Assembly: GCA_023055425.1 (NCBI GenBank)
Contig: JALGPY010000014.1
Span: 14,964,501 to 15,028,500, forward strand
DNA length: 64,000 bases
From: Linanthus parryae
Taxonomy: Eukaryota > Streptophyta > Magnoliopsida > Ericales > Polemoniaceae
Direction: 5' to 3'
Notes under the pieces: model-generated
Database searches by the model: none
What the model saw: only the letters and a program-made list of their open reading frames with translations
Told to the model about the DNA's origin: nothing
Part shown: one piece after another, positions 1 through 10,651 of the stretch
Layout: every line of letters starts with the position of its first letter
Position numbering within the stretch: position 1 is the stretch's first letter
Program-made: the position numbers and the translations under genes

Positions 1-1019
1 GCTGCGTCAAAGTCAGGTTCGTCCACTGATGCTACCGGCTTCTTTTCTGTGTACACCTTCTTGACTAAGTCCTGTACCACTTTCGTGTGATTGTCAATCC
101 TGTCATCAACCACTGGTTCTGCTGCTGCTGCGAGCCTGCGGTCATCAAACAGGCGAGTATCCTGTTTGGCTAATTGCTTCATCAGTTCGTATGCTCCATC
201 CTTGTCCACATGGTATAGAAAGTTACCCCCAGCTTCCCCGTCAATCCTGTCTGCATTCTCCCTGTCGAGTGCATGGTAGAATACCTGCAGAATCTTTGCG
301 TCCCCGAAGCCGTGATTGGGGCATTTTTTCACAAGTCTCATCAACCTGTCCCATGCATCTACCACTGTCTCCCCCATCTGCTGCTTGAAAGATAAGATCT
401 CGCTCTGCAGCTTGATAACGCGGGATGCAGGGTAGAATTTTGCCAAGAAATCAGCAACACACCCTTCCCAGGTAGTGATAGACCTCGGTGGTCTTGCCTC
501 CAGCCAATCTTTTGCTGTTCCGAACAAACAGTATGTGAATAAAATCAGTTTTAGCGTATCCGCTTCGACTCCTCTGTACTTAATCTTGTTGCAGTAATCC
601 TCAAATTTTCCAAGGAAGTCGTTTGGATCTTCGTCTGCCTTCCCATTAAAAGGACAATGGGTCTGGGCGGTCTGAATGGTGGATGATTTCAGGTCGAAGT
701 GCTCTGCTGTAATGGGAGGCACTACAATAGCTGGTTGATGTCCTCCGGTTGGGACTTCAAAGTTTTCGACCAGCGCCCTTCCAGACCTGTTATAAGTCCT
801 CTGATTGTTCCTGGCAGCAAAACCTGCTGCTATCAGCTCTTCAATGTAAAGAGCCATCTGTGCTGGAGTACGTTGCGGCTGTCCTGTGGGTGTTCTTGTT
901 TCGGTCGTGGTGTCTTCTCCGTGCTCAGACATCGCGGCTCGGTGTCTGCGACTTTGCTCTCTGAAAAGTTTTTCGGGATCTTCGAGTGGTGATACCAGTT
1001 TGCGGGGCAATCTGGGCAT
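1..1019 (-). CDS. Athila-like Ty3/gypsy gag (partial, runs off left edge)
   Basis: Open minus-strand frame from an ATG at 1019 to the window edge, about 339 codons without a stop. It encodes a retrotransposon capsid (Retrotrans_gag family), the structural protein of the cytoplasmic virus-like particle. What is seen: a Trp-Leu-Glu-Ala capsid motif near residue 170 and a Cys-Pro-Asn-His-Gly-Phe motif near residue 233, the pattern of plant Athila-type gag. The leader is short, and a tRNA-Asp primer site with an LTR lies just upstream on the same strand. Placement in the Athila group rests on this gag type plus the primer site. The frame is undamaged in the visible part, so the element may be fairly young. 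Protease and polymerase would lie left of the window. Confidence 0.85.
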   Translation of the reverse strand, partial: MPRLPRKLVSPLEDPEKLFREQSRRHRAAMSEHGEDTTTETRTPTGQPQRTPAQMALYIEELIAAGFAARNNQRTYNRSGRALVENFEVPTGGHQPAIVVPPITAEHFDLKSSTIQTAQTHCPFNGKADEDPNDFLGKFEDYCNKIKYRGVEADTLKLILFTYCLFGTAKDWLEARPPRSITTWEGCVADFLAKFYPASRVIKLQSEILSFKQQMGETVVDAWDRLMRLVKKCPNHGFGDAKILQVFYHALDRENADRIDGEAGGNFLYHVDKDGAYELMKQLAKQDTRLFDDRRLAAAAEPVVDDRIDNHTKVVQDLVKKVYTEKKPVASVDEPDFDA

Positions 1020-1142
1020 AAACTAGAATAGCCTGAAAATCAGATTTCACGAGCAGTAAGTCGAAAGAAAGAAAGTAACTGTAAAAATAAAAGAAAACTC
1101 TGAGACTTATTCTAATGTCTTTTTAATAAAAACTGTAACCGT

Positions 1143-1160
1143 TCCCCGGCAACGGCGCCA
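1143..1160 (-). other. Primer binding site complementary to tRNA-Asp
   Basis: The minus strand reads TGGCGCCGTTGCCGGGGA, an 18-nt complement of the 3' end of plant tRNA-Asp, the usual primer of Athila-type elements. It starts 6 nt inside the LTR boundary at 1167, which fixes the element as minus-oriented with the LTR on its right. Confidence 0.9.
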
Positions 1161-1166
1161 AAAACT

Positions 1167-2906
1167 TGACAGCGTAAACTATCTGCTTTTTCGCAAGTGT
1201 ACGATCAAGTAGTATAGAGTATGTAATTGTAACTCTGGTTGTCGAACCCACGAGAACAGTTTAAGTTTTTGCTAATCAGAATTAGAATAAGACACGAAGT
1301 TTGTAAAAAGGAGGAAGGTTTGGGATTTGATTCTACTAAATTAAAATAAATAAAAACAGTAACAGGCTTATTTTATTTTTCTGCTGAATATTTTGCCGAA
1401 ATTGTTGTAGTTGTAAAAGTCGATAATTCTAAAAATCTAGATTCCAGGATCCCCTAGGGTTACTCTCCAGCTTCCATGGTATATTTGATTTCAGAAACAC
1501 ACAGTGGTTTTGTTTATGCCAGCATACCAATAGTACACTCTCCTCTCGGTCTCATGCACTTATCACTCGACTGCAGATTTTCGGGTCCTCTCGGTCCACC
1601 TAAATCTGCAGGTTCGTTCTAAGTCTGCTAGGGTTACAGGTTCTCCTCTCGGTCTCCCCCTAAACGTCTAACAGTTGGTCTAATGCTTCTGGGCTAGTCC
1701 CCTGATTCTCTTCACCTCTCGGTCCATCAAGGCAGAGTACTAAATCCTGTCTTTTCTTCCTAACGTTCACTGGTCACTCTCGCACACCAGATCCTGTCTG
1801 TAACACTCCTGGGTGATCAGGCCATTCATGTATGTAAATAAAATCAAAGACAGAATAATAAACAAACCATCCTGTATTAAGACTTAGCTAGCCATGCATC
1901 TGAAAATCAAAACATCCAAGTCTGCTAAATTCATAAACCCTAGGTTCACCGAGAACCTAGGCAAAAGGTCTAGCTAGCTTGCATTATTTAAAGACAATGT
2001 TTCATAAAAAGAGAAAAGATCAAACTAGTTATGTCTGAAGATACTGGAAAACTGCTCCAAACTTGCTCTGCTCCAACTCCTGGCTGCTGTGAAAACTGGC
2101 TGCTGATGATGATGATAGCTGTGGTATGCCTTCGTAACCCTAAAACAGTGCTGGGACACCTCCTTTTATATTGCCACAGTCTCCAAAACTGATGCACGAA
2201 ATACCTGTTTTACCCTCGAAAAGATCCGTCCTGGAAGATTCTGGAACACGTCCGTGCGTTTAAACGCACACTTCCTGCGTTCAAACGCAGTGCGTATGAA
2301 CGCACACCCTCTGCGTTTGAACGCAAGACTTAGTCGTTTTCCTCTTCTGGCTCCTGAACCCATGCGTTTGAACGCAGCTTGCCTGCGTTTGAACGCACCC
2401 CTTGGCCGTTTCTTCTCTTGAGTGTTGAACCCTGCGTATGAATGCACAATGCCTGCGTTTAAACGCAGGACTTAGCTTTTCTGCACCTGGTCTCTGACTC
2501 CTGCGTATGAACGCAGCCTGCCTCTGCGTTTGAACGCAGGACTTAGCCAAATTCTGCCATTTTTCCTGCTGCTCCTGTCTTGTGCGTTTGAACGCAGCTC
2601 CTGCGTTTGAACGCACAACTTAGCATTTTTCCTCTTTTTTTCTGCTCAGCTTTCCTGACACGCTGCCTCCTATCCAAGTCAATCTCATGCATTTTTCGGC
2701 ACCTGTTACCTGCACATAACACGCACCCGCGATCATATCCAACAAACAAAAGTATGCATAAAATTACTCAAATTTTGCAATCATGATCTAAAAATCTCTG
2801 TCTCGTATCAGGTGAAAAATAAGCTGAAAATGGCCAAACTCAACTCTCACAGGGCTAAAACCAATGGTAAAAAGATGTCCCAGACTAATACATTTTCAAG
2901 CTGTCA
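1167..2906 (-). repeat. 5' LTR of the Athila-like element (1,740 bp)
   Basis: Bounded by TGACAG and CTGTCA, a 6-bp terminal inverted repeat. The left boundary abuts the primer site; the right boundary abuts interrupted Tat gag coding sequence. Near its 3' end (1183-1260) is a block with a CAAGTGTACG-like core and TGTCGAACCCA, which recurs at 38037-38115 and 42600-42675 and marks LTR ends of this element group. The LTR also contains four perfect CCTCTCGGTC motifs (1542-1724) and twelve palindromes (2255-2615). The 5 bases on the right, CCTTG (2907-2911), are the predicted target-site duplication; its partner is outside the window. Confidence 0.82.
2255..2615. repeat. Array of 12 palindromic 14-mers inside the LTR
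   Basis: Twelve copies of TGCGTTTGAACGCA or a one- to two-base variant start at 2255, 2276, 2291, 2312, 2363, 2384, 2433, 2454, 2502, 2525, 2583 and 2602. Each has TGCGTT-type and AACGCA-type half sites (one copy ends AATGCA). Most fall in pairs 19-23 bp apart, and pairs recur about every 70-80 bp with a shared ACTTAG spacer motif. The array also opens minus-strand frames that look like Cys-Val-Gln-Thr-Gln repeats, but those are a by-product of the repeat and not genes. Confidence 0.9.
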
Positions 2907-4266
2907 CCTTGCGCCACTGTTTGCAGAGGTCACTCGCTTCCTCTACTGAGCATGGCAGAGGCGGTACATCGAAGTTCACAATCTTTGCTTGTTTCTGGGG
3001 CGAAACTGTATTGACCTCAGCTTCGCGTCCCCGCTTGTAGCTGAACCTTCCGATCTTGTAAGTGGTGCTGCTCGCAGGTCGCTCTGGAGCGTTCTTCTTT
3101 TTCTGTCTCTCGACTATGGGCTCGATGTTCTTCGTGCATTCGATTAGTTTTGAAAACGTAGGTGTTTGCAAATTGATGAGCATACCTTTGTATTCATCTC
3201 GCATGCACTGTAGGCATATCTCCACGAGCCGGCTTTCGGGCATTGGATCTTTGCACTCCAAGGATTTCGCCCGGAATTTCTTGATGAAGGTGATCCCATC
3301 CTCCTCGCGCTTCTGGTACATCCGCGAGAGATGGATCATTGTCACCTTTTCCTCCATTTGAAAGAACTTGGTGTAGAACTTTTGGACCATGTCGTCCCAA
3401 GTCTTCACGGATCCGGCCTCCAATGTCCGGTACCATTTGTATGCTACGTTCCCAAGAGATTTTGGGAACTCTCGCATCAGCAGCTTGGGATCGGCTCCGT
3501 AGGGACCCATGACATCAATGAAACGCATGACATGCTCATGAGCGTTTCCATTGACGTCCTCGAACTTATCCCATTTGGGAGCCTTGTACCCCGCCGGGTT
3601 AGGCATGAGATAGATCTCTCGTGGAATAGGTGGATCATTGTCTAACTTCGGGATAATGGTATCCGCGAATGACTGATGAGCCAGGATGGTGTCCACGCGC
3701 TTTTGCAAAGACTCATGCATTCTGGAATGCTTCCCTCGGTAGTCGCCGGAGGGGTTGCCGTAGGCGGTGGCGATACATATGCCGTCGGAGGATTGGGAGC
3801 ATACTGAGTACCCGCGTTTCCCCAGATCATCGTTGGGGGGAGGTAAAGGGTACTGCAAAGTTGGGTTGGACGCCAAAGCCGAGGGCTGAGGAGCGTGAGC
3901 AGCAGGAGGCAGCATTTGTGCCGTTGATCCTTGAACCGAAGGCAGTTGCGCAGCCGACGGTGGAGTCTGCAGATGAGGGTTGGGAGGCGTGGCTGGCACT
4001 CCCAATCCTGGAGCAGTAGGGGTTCCTCCTCCTTGAGGGATAGCGGTGGCTGGCGGAGGATTTGGCGCGAGGGTGCCCAGAACAGCCAAGATTTGTTCTA
4101 ATTGTGCGGATTGGGACTTGAGAGCTTTCGCCTGACTTTGGACGGTGGCGTCCAAAGACTCTAACGTCGGTGCTTCGCCGGGAGTCGTCGGAGTACGGCG
4201 GGTCTCGTCTCCCGAGGGAGTTTCGGTGGAAGGCGATCGGTTGCTAACATCATCCTCCTGAGACAT
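2907..4266 (-). pseudogene. Tat-type Ty3/gypsy gag, truncated by the Athila-like insertion
   Basis: Minus-strand gag starting at ATG 4266 (MSQEDDVSNRSPS). It matches the plus-strand gag at 52542 closely: a Pro/Gln-rich N-terminal third, then a capsid domain with KWDKFEDVNGN and KWYRTLEAGS motifs. Coding identity stops at a WRK codon trio where the Athila-like LTR begins; a few read-through codons follow inside the LTR. Between about 3845 and 3700 the reading frame is displaced: the expected Pro-rich segment lies in another frame, so two compensating indels leave roughly 45 aberrant residues. The zinc knuckle, protease and polymerase lie beyond the insertion, outside the window. Confidence 0.85.
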
Positions 4267-4284
4267 GGTTGCTTTTGCCGGTAA

Positions 4285-4304
4285 GATTCACGTCGGGTTC
4301 ACCA
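4285..4304 (-). other. Primer binding site of the minus-strand Tat element
   Basis: The minus strand reads TGGTGAACCCGACGTGAATC, beginning 3 nt after the LTR end. TGG is the complement of a tRNA CCA tail. I could not assign the tRNA with confidence. A variant of the same site lies at 52504 in the plus-strand element. Confidence 0.7.
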
Positions 4305-4307
4305 AAA

Positions 4308-4933
4308 TGTGCACAAGAGATTCCGGCGGGGAGACCTCCGTGTGCACCGTGTGTAGTGGATCAAGGATCGCACAGGAAGAGTAGGGGTGTGTGTAGGGAG
4401 AGAGTAAGTCAGTAGCAATGTCTGAGAGAGAGACAGAGGTTTGGCAGAGCTTCCGCGTATGGCAGTGTGTTCTTCTTTGTATGGAAAGGTTGACGATCTA
4501 TATATACTGGAGAACGTGACCGTTGTAGTGTGGTTAATGCGCCCATTAATGGCGGCTTAATTAGCTTAACCATAACGGCACGTTCGTCCGAGTATATAGG
4601 AACCGTTATAGCACGTGGTGCGCGAATACCGGAACCGTTACGAGGTTGACCGGGTTTGACCGGATTGACCGGGTCTAGGGAGCTCGTGCCATAGATCTCT
4701 CAAAACAGTTACTAAAGGTCGCGTGCGGGCTTGGCTCGCACGCGACAGGGCTTACTCTAGCCTCCAAACCACTAAGTCCCTACAAGTCCCGTGCAGTGGT
4801 ATGCGAGGGCTCTGTCTCGCAGCCCCCACATGGATCAGCTCGGCTGGTGATCCAGTGTGTATGGAGCACAATATGGTGTGCTGGATGGCTGCCACGTGGC
4901 CAAGATCTGTCATGTCAGAAAGCAGTATCTACA
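4308..4933 (-). repeat. 5' LTR of the minus-strand Tat element (626 bp)
   Basis: On the minus strand it starts TGTAGATACTGC and ends TCTTGTGCACA (TG...CA). It is closely similar to the LTR at 59281-59908 and more distantly to 51869-52502. The outer flank, ATAGG (4934-4938), would be the target duplication if the element were seen whole. Confidence 0.85.
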
Positions 4934-5092
4934 ATAGGTAAAAGAGATCTCAAAAGCTGAGAAACTCGAAATTATAATTCAGAAGGGAAAAACTGTCTTT
5001 GCCCGTAGGCTACATGCTGCTTAAATAGCAGAAAACCCTAATTACTGCCAAAAATAGTAAAAAATAAAAATATCCTAAAATCATGCCACTAA

Positions 5093-6553
5093 CTAAGGAC
5101 GAGATTCTAAGACAGTCCCAATTTGCGGAATCGCAAAAGAAGTTGTCAATCTCGAGTTATTACGCGATAAACTATTACCAAAAATAGTAAAGAAAACAGA
5201 AAAACTGCCATTTGACACCCTAAACGATCTCGGATCGCCGAAAACTGACGTTGGCAAGCGTCGGAGGTTGTTTCTGTCTAGCGATTCTGCATCAAATAAA
5301 GGTGTACCCATCCATAACCGGTCACGTCGGTTCTGCGTCACATGGTCACAGACAATGCGTTCCCCAAAGTCTTGACTGGGTGGAAACAACATAAGCTGCT
5401 TATCGTAAGGAAGAAATTTAGACATCCCCAAATTCAAAATAGGATTTCCATATGCATCTAGCATGAATAGATTGATCGCAATCCACACAGTGATAAAACC
5501 ACGCCGGGTGTACGTCTCCCTCACAAATTTCACATACATATTCTTCAATGCCTTCAACTGATGCGTATGTTAATTGAAAAGGATGCTTATCATATCCATG
5601 CTTAACTCTTCTGGGCAACAGAGCGCAGCATGTGTCCAAAGTAAAAGCACAAACAGTGCACCTGAATCCGTTTCCAAAAATGATTGCTCGCACCCATTAC
5701 ACCTAGTAAAGGTGTTTGAAAATGTGCTCTTGAGAACATGAGGGTGGCTTTCGTGTTTTACACAGTGAGGTAGATCGACACTGGTCACATGCATGACCAA
5801 TTTGCCTTTAAAGAAGGTGAAAGTGGGTCCACGATAGTCTTTTCCATCGACGTGGAAGGTTGGCCAAGTCGCTGAACCACGTACAAGACTTGCGAAGGAA
5901 AGCGTTACGTCAATGGCAGCGTTTGATTCAAATTGGTCTGCAAGTAGGGACATGGGGTGGCGATGGTGCTCGATCGTTACTCCATTTACAATGACTTTGC
6001 TCACTGATATTAGTTCATCAGCCAGGGGAGGATGGCATCAGCCTCAATCGTGAACTCGCCCCCATCCCTGAAATACAACAATATATATACACCACAAATT
6101 AAGATCAGCTCAGTGCTATTTTGGAGCGGATCTAGGAATAAGGTGTAGTGAGGGCTAAAAATATTAGGGGGAGCACATGAATTACAAGGTTCAATCATAT
6201 ATTATAAAAACATTAAGGCCTTATTTTGAAAACTTTTGTGGGGGGCATATCGTAAACTACAGATAAAAATATAGGGACGAAATTACAAGAAAATGTAAAG
6301 CAAACAACTATGGGAGCACAATGACACAAGAAAATATAAAGCAAACAACTATAGAGAGATTTGAGATAAGAACCTGTGAGGATTAGAGCAATCATAAACG
6401 TGAGAGAAGTATCTGCATTTGTGGCAATGGTAGGCCCAGCTATAATGTTTCATGTACTTCCCACAGATTTCGCAATATACATCCACTCCAGGGACATTTT
6501 CTAGGATAGAATAGATGAGACTGGTGTCATGCTTGTGGTCATGAGAATATTTG
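5093..6553 (-). pseudogene. DC1-domain protein pseudogene B
   Basis: Decayed paralogue of the DC1 gene at 8139-12174. The second exon (about 5093-6067), a 306-bp intron with intact CAG/GT and TTTCAG borders (6068-6373), and the 3' end of exon 1 (6374 to about 6553) can be aligned to gene A. Lesions include a deletion of about 8 nt near 6029, a 1-nt deletion near 5683, a 2-nt deletion near 5426, and loss of similarity in the last C1-like module. The 5' part of exon 1 is missing: similarity stops near 6553 at an LTR-like relic. Surviving modules still show CNGCEQSF and CDQSIHARC zinc-ligand motifs. Its short intron lacks the MULE carried by gene A. Confidence 0.85.
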
Positions 6554-6780
6554 TCCCGCGCGAGCGTGGTTGTTGTTCGCGCGCGACGTCCCTTACTCTA
6601 GTCTCCAAACCACTAAGTCCCTACAACTCCCGTGCAGTTAGTATCGCGGGCGACTCTGTTTCGCAGCCCCATATAACTAAGCAGTGATTAGGTGACACCG
6701 GAAAACTATAATTAGATGTGTTGGATGGCTGCTACGTGGCCAGTGATCTGTCTGTCTGGTATATATGTGTGTATCTTTTC
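6554..6780 (-). repeat. Degenerate Tat-LTR-like fragment
   Basis: Related to the 5' part of the Tat LTR at about 4725-4933: the shared stretches include CTCCAAACCACTAAGTCCCT and GTGTTGGATGGCTGC-type sequence, with a central part that differs. It joins directly to the broken edge of DC1 pseudogene B, so it is probably the relic of the insertion that removed that gene's 5' end. Confidence 0.6.
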
Positions 6781-7560
6781 AAAAATTAAGTAAAGATGGT
6801 TACCTTTTATTTAAGCAAAAGCTTACCTAATAAAGGAGGAAAAGACCGACCCGTTCGCATGCGCGGGCGCGGGCTCACGACTAGTAACAGTAAAAGAAAT
6901 GAAATCAGCTGGTTAATATCTAGATAAGAATTTATTTCAAAAAAATATCTTGATAAGAATTCGAAATCACCATATGAATCCAATGCAACTCTTCTTTTTT
7001 TTTTTTTTCTTGATAAATTTTGAGATTTTCGCAAAAGTGATTGCATTGACATATTTTGAGAATGTAATTATACTATTCATAAAAATGTAGTTTGATAATT
7101 GATAGATCTACAAAACAGTTGTACTTCCGAGCTAATATAAAACTCAACTAGTTCCCAGATCGTGGTGCCATAATAATGTATAGTTTCGACGGCGTGGAAG
7201 TTCCATCAAGCAATGGTTATCTATATCTCTCAGATCGATATAAGTCCGCGAAAATGGGATGTGGCTTTTCTGTACTACGTGCAAAGTATAACTTCAAATG
7301 CTTTGAGATTATTTTTCTCATTTTTTCTTGAGATTTTCCATTCTAGCTTCCTCAAATTTCTTCAGAACTTGATGGTTTGAGTAGTGGGGTAAGAAACAAT
7401 ATTTTTTATCTACAATACATACTAAACGATTCTCATTAATCACTAACATGATGAACACAAGGGTTTTTGAAAGCACAAAGGAGGAAAAAAAAAAAAAAAC
7501 ACTATAGAAACACTACACAACCCAACAAGTTCTCTTCAATTTTCCCTAGAAATCTCCATA
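6781..7560. other. Intergenic, AT-rich, no gene seen
   Basis: Nothing codes here. There is a T-tract near 7000 and an A-tract near 7480. A GC-rich patch lies at 6850-6880. Confidence 0.5.
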
Positions 7561-7855
7561 GGGGTTTGGTATGACTTATAAGTAGTTTATAAGTTATTTT
7601 TGGATTATAAATTGAAGCCAATTTATAAATAGTGTCTGGTATGGACTAATAAGCAAAAGTTGGAGTCCGATTTATAAGTCCGTAGTGTCCAAATTGAGTC
7701 TAGAAAAAGTTGGGGTGTTGAAGTTTTTTTGAACTTTTGGAGTTAAACATCGTTTTCACTAAACACTTCCAACTTTTTTGTTAATCTTTTTTGTCGTAGA
7801 CTCTTTTGACATAAACTTTAAAGTAAGTTGCAAATAAGTCATATCAAACTCACCC
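7561..7855. mobile_element. MITE-like element with terminal inverted repeats (about 295 bp)
   Basis: The left end reads GGGGTTTGGTATGACTTATA; the right end, inverted, reads GGGTGAGTTTGATATGACTT. They share the TTTGRTATGACTTAT core. Internal sequence is rich in TTATAA-type words. No target duplication could be established, so the superfamily is open. Confidence 0.5.
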
Positions 7856-8138
7856 ATATGTCTTTAATCTTCACGTGTCGTTCCAAGGGACTTGCTAGCA
7901 GATGTATCTGTCTATTGACGACGAACAGGGGAGAGAGGAGATTTGGTAATGTGCTCTCTACGACAATAAGTCTTCCCTATCCACCACAAGGAGTCCATAT
8001 TTCATAGCGGATTTAACAGATCAAGCGAAACAATATGCTACCCGTAGGTGGAACAACATAAGCGAATTTGTTTTAACAAGTAAAATGGGAGGAGAATATA
8101 GCACCTGGCCCGAGTATCTGTGAAAGAGCTAGACTTGT
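7856..8138. other. 3' flank of DC1 gene A
   Basis: Short noncoding stretch between the MITE-like element and the stop codon of DC1 gene A. I see no clear poly(A) signal. Confidence 0.4.
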
Positions 8139-9006
8139 TCACTTGACATTAGCTTTTCTCCCATTCTGTACTATTACTTCAACTTCATCCACAGAAGTAC
8201 AAGTAAGGTGAATCATAAAATTGTCAGTCCTGGATAACAAAGCAAACCCATGGCCACATGTAACTTGCTCGTCACAAATAGCGCATTTGTGAGGAAAGTC
8301 TTTACTGGGTGGAACCAAAATAAGACACCTATCGAGAGGAAGAAATTTATAGACGTCCCCAAATTCAAAATAGGCTTTCCATATGCATCTAGCATGAATA
8401 GATTGATCGCAATCCACACAGTGATAAAACCATGCAGGGAGTACATCTCCCTCACACATCTCACATACATATTCTTTAACTCCTTCAACTTCTGCATATG
8501 TTAATTGAAAAGGATGCTTGTCATAACAATGCTTAACTGTTCTGGGCAAGAGAGCGCAGTAGGTGTCCAGAGTAAAAGCACAAACAGTGCACCTGAATCC
8601 GTTGCCCAAAAATGATTGCTCACACCCATTACACCTAGTAAAGGTGTTTAAAAATGTGCTCTTGAGAACATGAGGGTGACTTTCATGTTTCGCATAGTGA
8701 GGTATGTCAACACTGGCGATATGCATGACCAATTTGCCTTCAAGGAAACTGAAAGTGGGTCTACTATAGTCTTTTCCATTGACGCGGAAGGTTGGCCAAG
8801 TTGCTGAACCTCGTACAAGATTTGCGAAGGAAAGCTTTACGTCGATGGCAGCGTTTGATTCAAATTGGTCTGCAAATAGGGACATGGGGTGGCGATGGTG
8901 CTCGATTGTTGCTCCATTTACAATGACTTTCTTCACTGATATTAGTTCATCAGCCATTGGGAGGGGGAAGATGGCATCAGCCTCAATCGAAAGCTCGCCC
9001 CCATTT
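8139..9006 (-). CDS. DC1-domain (Cys/His-rich C1-like) protein gene A, exon 2
   Basis: Second exon of an apparently intact gene. It begins after a TTTCAG acceptor and runs 868 nt to a stop at 8139-8141. With exon 1 (1,181 nt) the frame is continuous: 2,049 nt, 682 residues plus stop, a usual size for plant DC1 proteins. This exon carries three C1-like modules with HPHVL, CNGCEQSF, CTVCAFTLD, HPFQLTY, CDQSIHARC and CAICDEQV zinc-ligand patterns. DC1 proteins are plant proteins with C1_2 modules; some have been linked to stress and hormone responses, but no specific role follows from this sequence. The paralogue at 5093-6067 is broken, so this is the only intact copy in view. Confidence 0.88.
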
Positions 9007-9480
9007 CTGAAATACAACCATAAATTAAGATCAGCTCAGTGCAATACAGGGGCGGAGCTAGGAATAAGGTGGAGCTGCGACTAAAAAACTTACGGGGGAA
9101 GGCATGAATTACAAGGCTAAATCATAAACTATAGAAACATTAAACACTTATTTTGAAAACTTTTGTTGGGGTTATATCATAAGCTACATAAAATATAGGG
9201 GTGAAATCACAAGAAAATATAAAGCAATCTATTATCACAGCACAATGACACAAGGTTTAATATAGGGATAAAAGACATTTTCCACCCTCCGATTATGGAG
9301 AAAATACATTTTGTCTCCTGATTTATGGAAAAACACATTTTGCACCCTTGTCAGAGTTAAAATTAACGGAGGACTACCGGAGGGGCGAAAAGACAAAAAA
9401 ACCCCTCAAGATCAAAGAAATTTACACATGTATAAATACCCATTCTTCCCCTCTTCACTCATTTCTAACCCTAGCCGCTC

Positions 9481-9525
<45 letters not shown>

Positions 9526-10619
9526 CGAAATGTCACAGACAACCCAACACCTCCTCCATTTCCTTCTCTCTCCGTCGCACCTGTGGGTGGTACTCACACT
9601 CTAACGGTGAAATGGCATAAGCTTTGTCGTCGAGCTCTCAAATGGCGGAACATGTGGGTGGTACTGCCATCATCTCTCTCGTTTTTCCTCTATCTCTCTA
9701 TCTCTCAATTCCATATCGGGAAAAGAGAGGGAAGAGAGAAAGAGAGAAATCAATCGCCCTCTCTCAGCAACTAGGCTTCTTCTTCTTCTTCTTCTTCTTC
9801 TTCTTCTTCTTCTTCTTCTTCTTCTTCTTCTTCTTCTTCTTCTTCTTCGTTCTCTCTTTCTTTGTGGTTCAGATTGATGTGTGGTTTGTAAAGAGACAAT
9901 GACGATGATGCATGTTCTTCTGGTTTTCAGATCTGTAGTTGTAGGAGAGGATTCACCAATCATCGGTTGGTTCTTATCTCTCTCTCCTCTTTCACTCACA
10001 TCACTGATTGTGGGTTGAAGATCGATAGAGACATCGACGATGGTGGGTTGTGGGTCGTAGGTTCTTCGGAATCAATGGAGAAGGGGTTGATTTTGGGGTT
10101 GTAAGGTTTGATGTCAGGCCTGTAAGATCTGGTCGTTAGCAAGAACAACTCCTCTTTTAGCCCCTCTATTCGATTTGCAGTTCTTGGAAGGCTGATCCAT
10201 TTCTTCTTTTTCATGCTCAAGAACCTCACTTTTTTGGAGTACGAAATTGTGATGTTTCTGTGAAATTGAGCCCTTCAGATGCTGGTTTCATCGATTGACT
10301 GGTTGTGGTGGTTGGATATGGTGGAGATTGGGAGATGGGTTTTTGGGTTCGAACTTGGTTCGGACAGTTGACCGGTTAACCCTCTGTCTGTGCCCAATTT
10401 CAGATTGGTTTTTGACAGGAAATGAGCATTGTTTAACGCTATGATGAATTCGCTTTATTGAATTCAGTTGATGCGAAATTGTTACTTCCTTGGCGCGACA
10501 ATTAATTTTGCAGCCATGATAGGTGAAATTGTCTTCTTGGTCTTTTTTTAATTATTGATCTGAGCATCTTTTTTAGTTTTGTTGTTGTTGTTGTTGTTCG
10601 ATTCAGCTATTTTAGATTG

Positions 10620-10651
<32 letters not shown>

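Noticed and set aside
2166..2749. Three overlapping minus-strand ORFs with Cys-Val-Gln-Thr-Gln-like repeats
   Set aside because: They follow the palindrome array within an LTR, occur in more than one frame, and have no start context or homology; composition artefact.
4723..4941. Small ORF in the Tat LTR that also occurs at 59620-59940 and on the minus strand at 51801-52163
   Set aside because: Conserved only because the LTR is repeated; frames and lengths differ among copies, so it is not a gene.
9483..9522. CT tract as a possible CRISPR-like or regulatory repeat
   Set aside because: Plain dinucleotide microsatellite; no spacer structure.
9670..9999. ORF with a long Arg run, and the opposite-strand ORF with a long Phe run
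   Set aside because: Translation of a TTC microsatellite inside the MULE.
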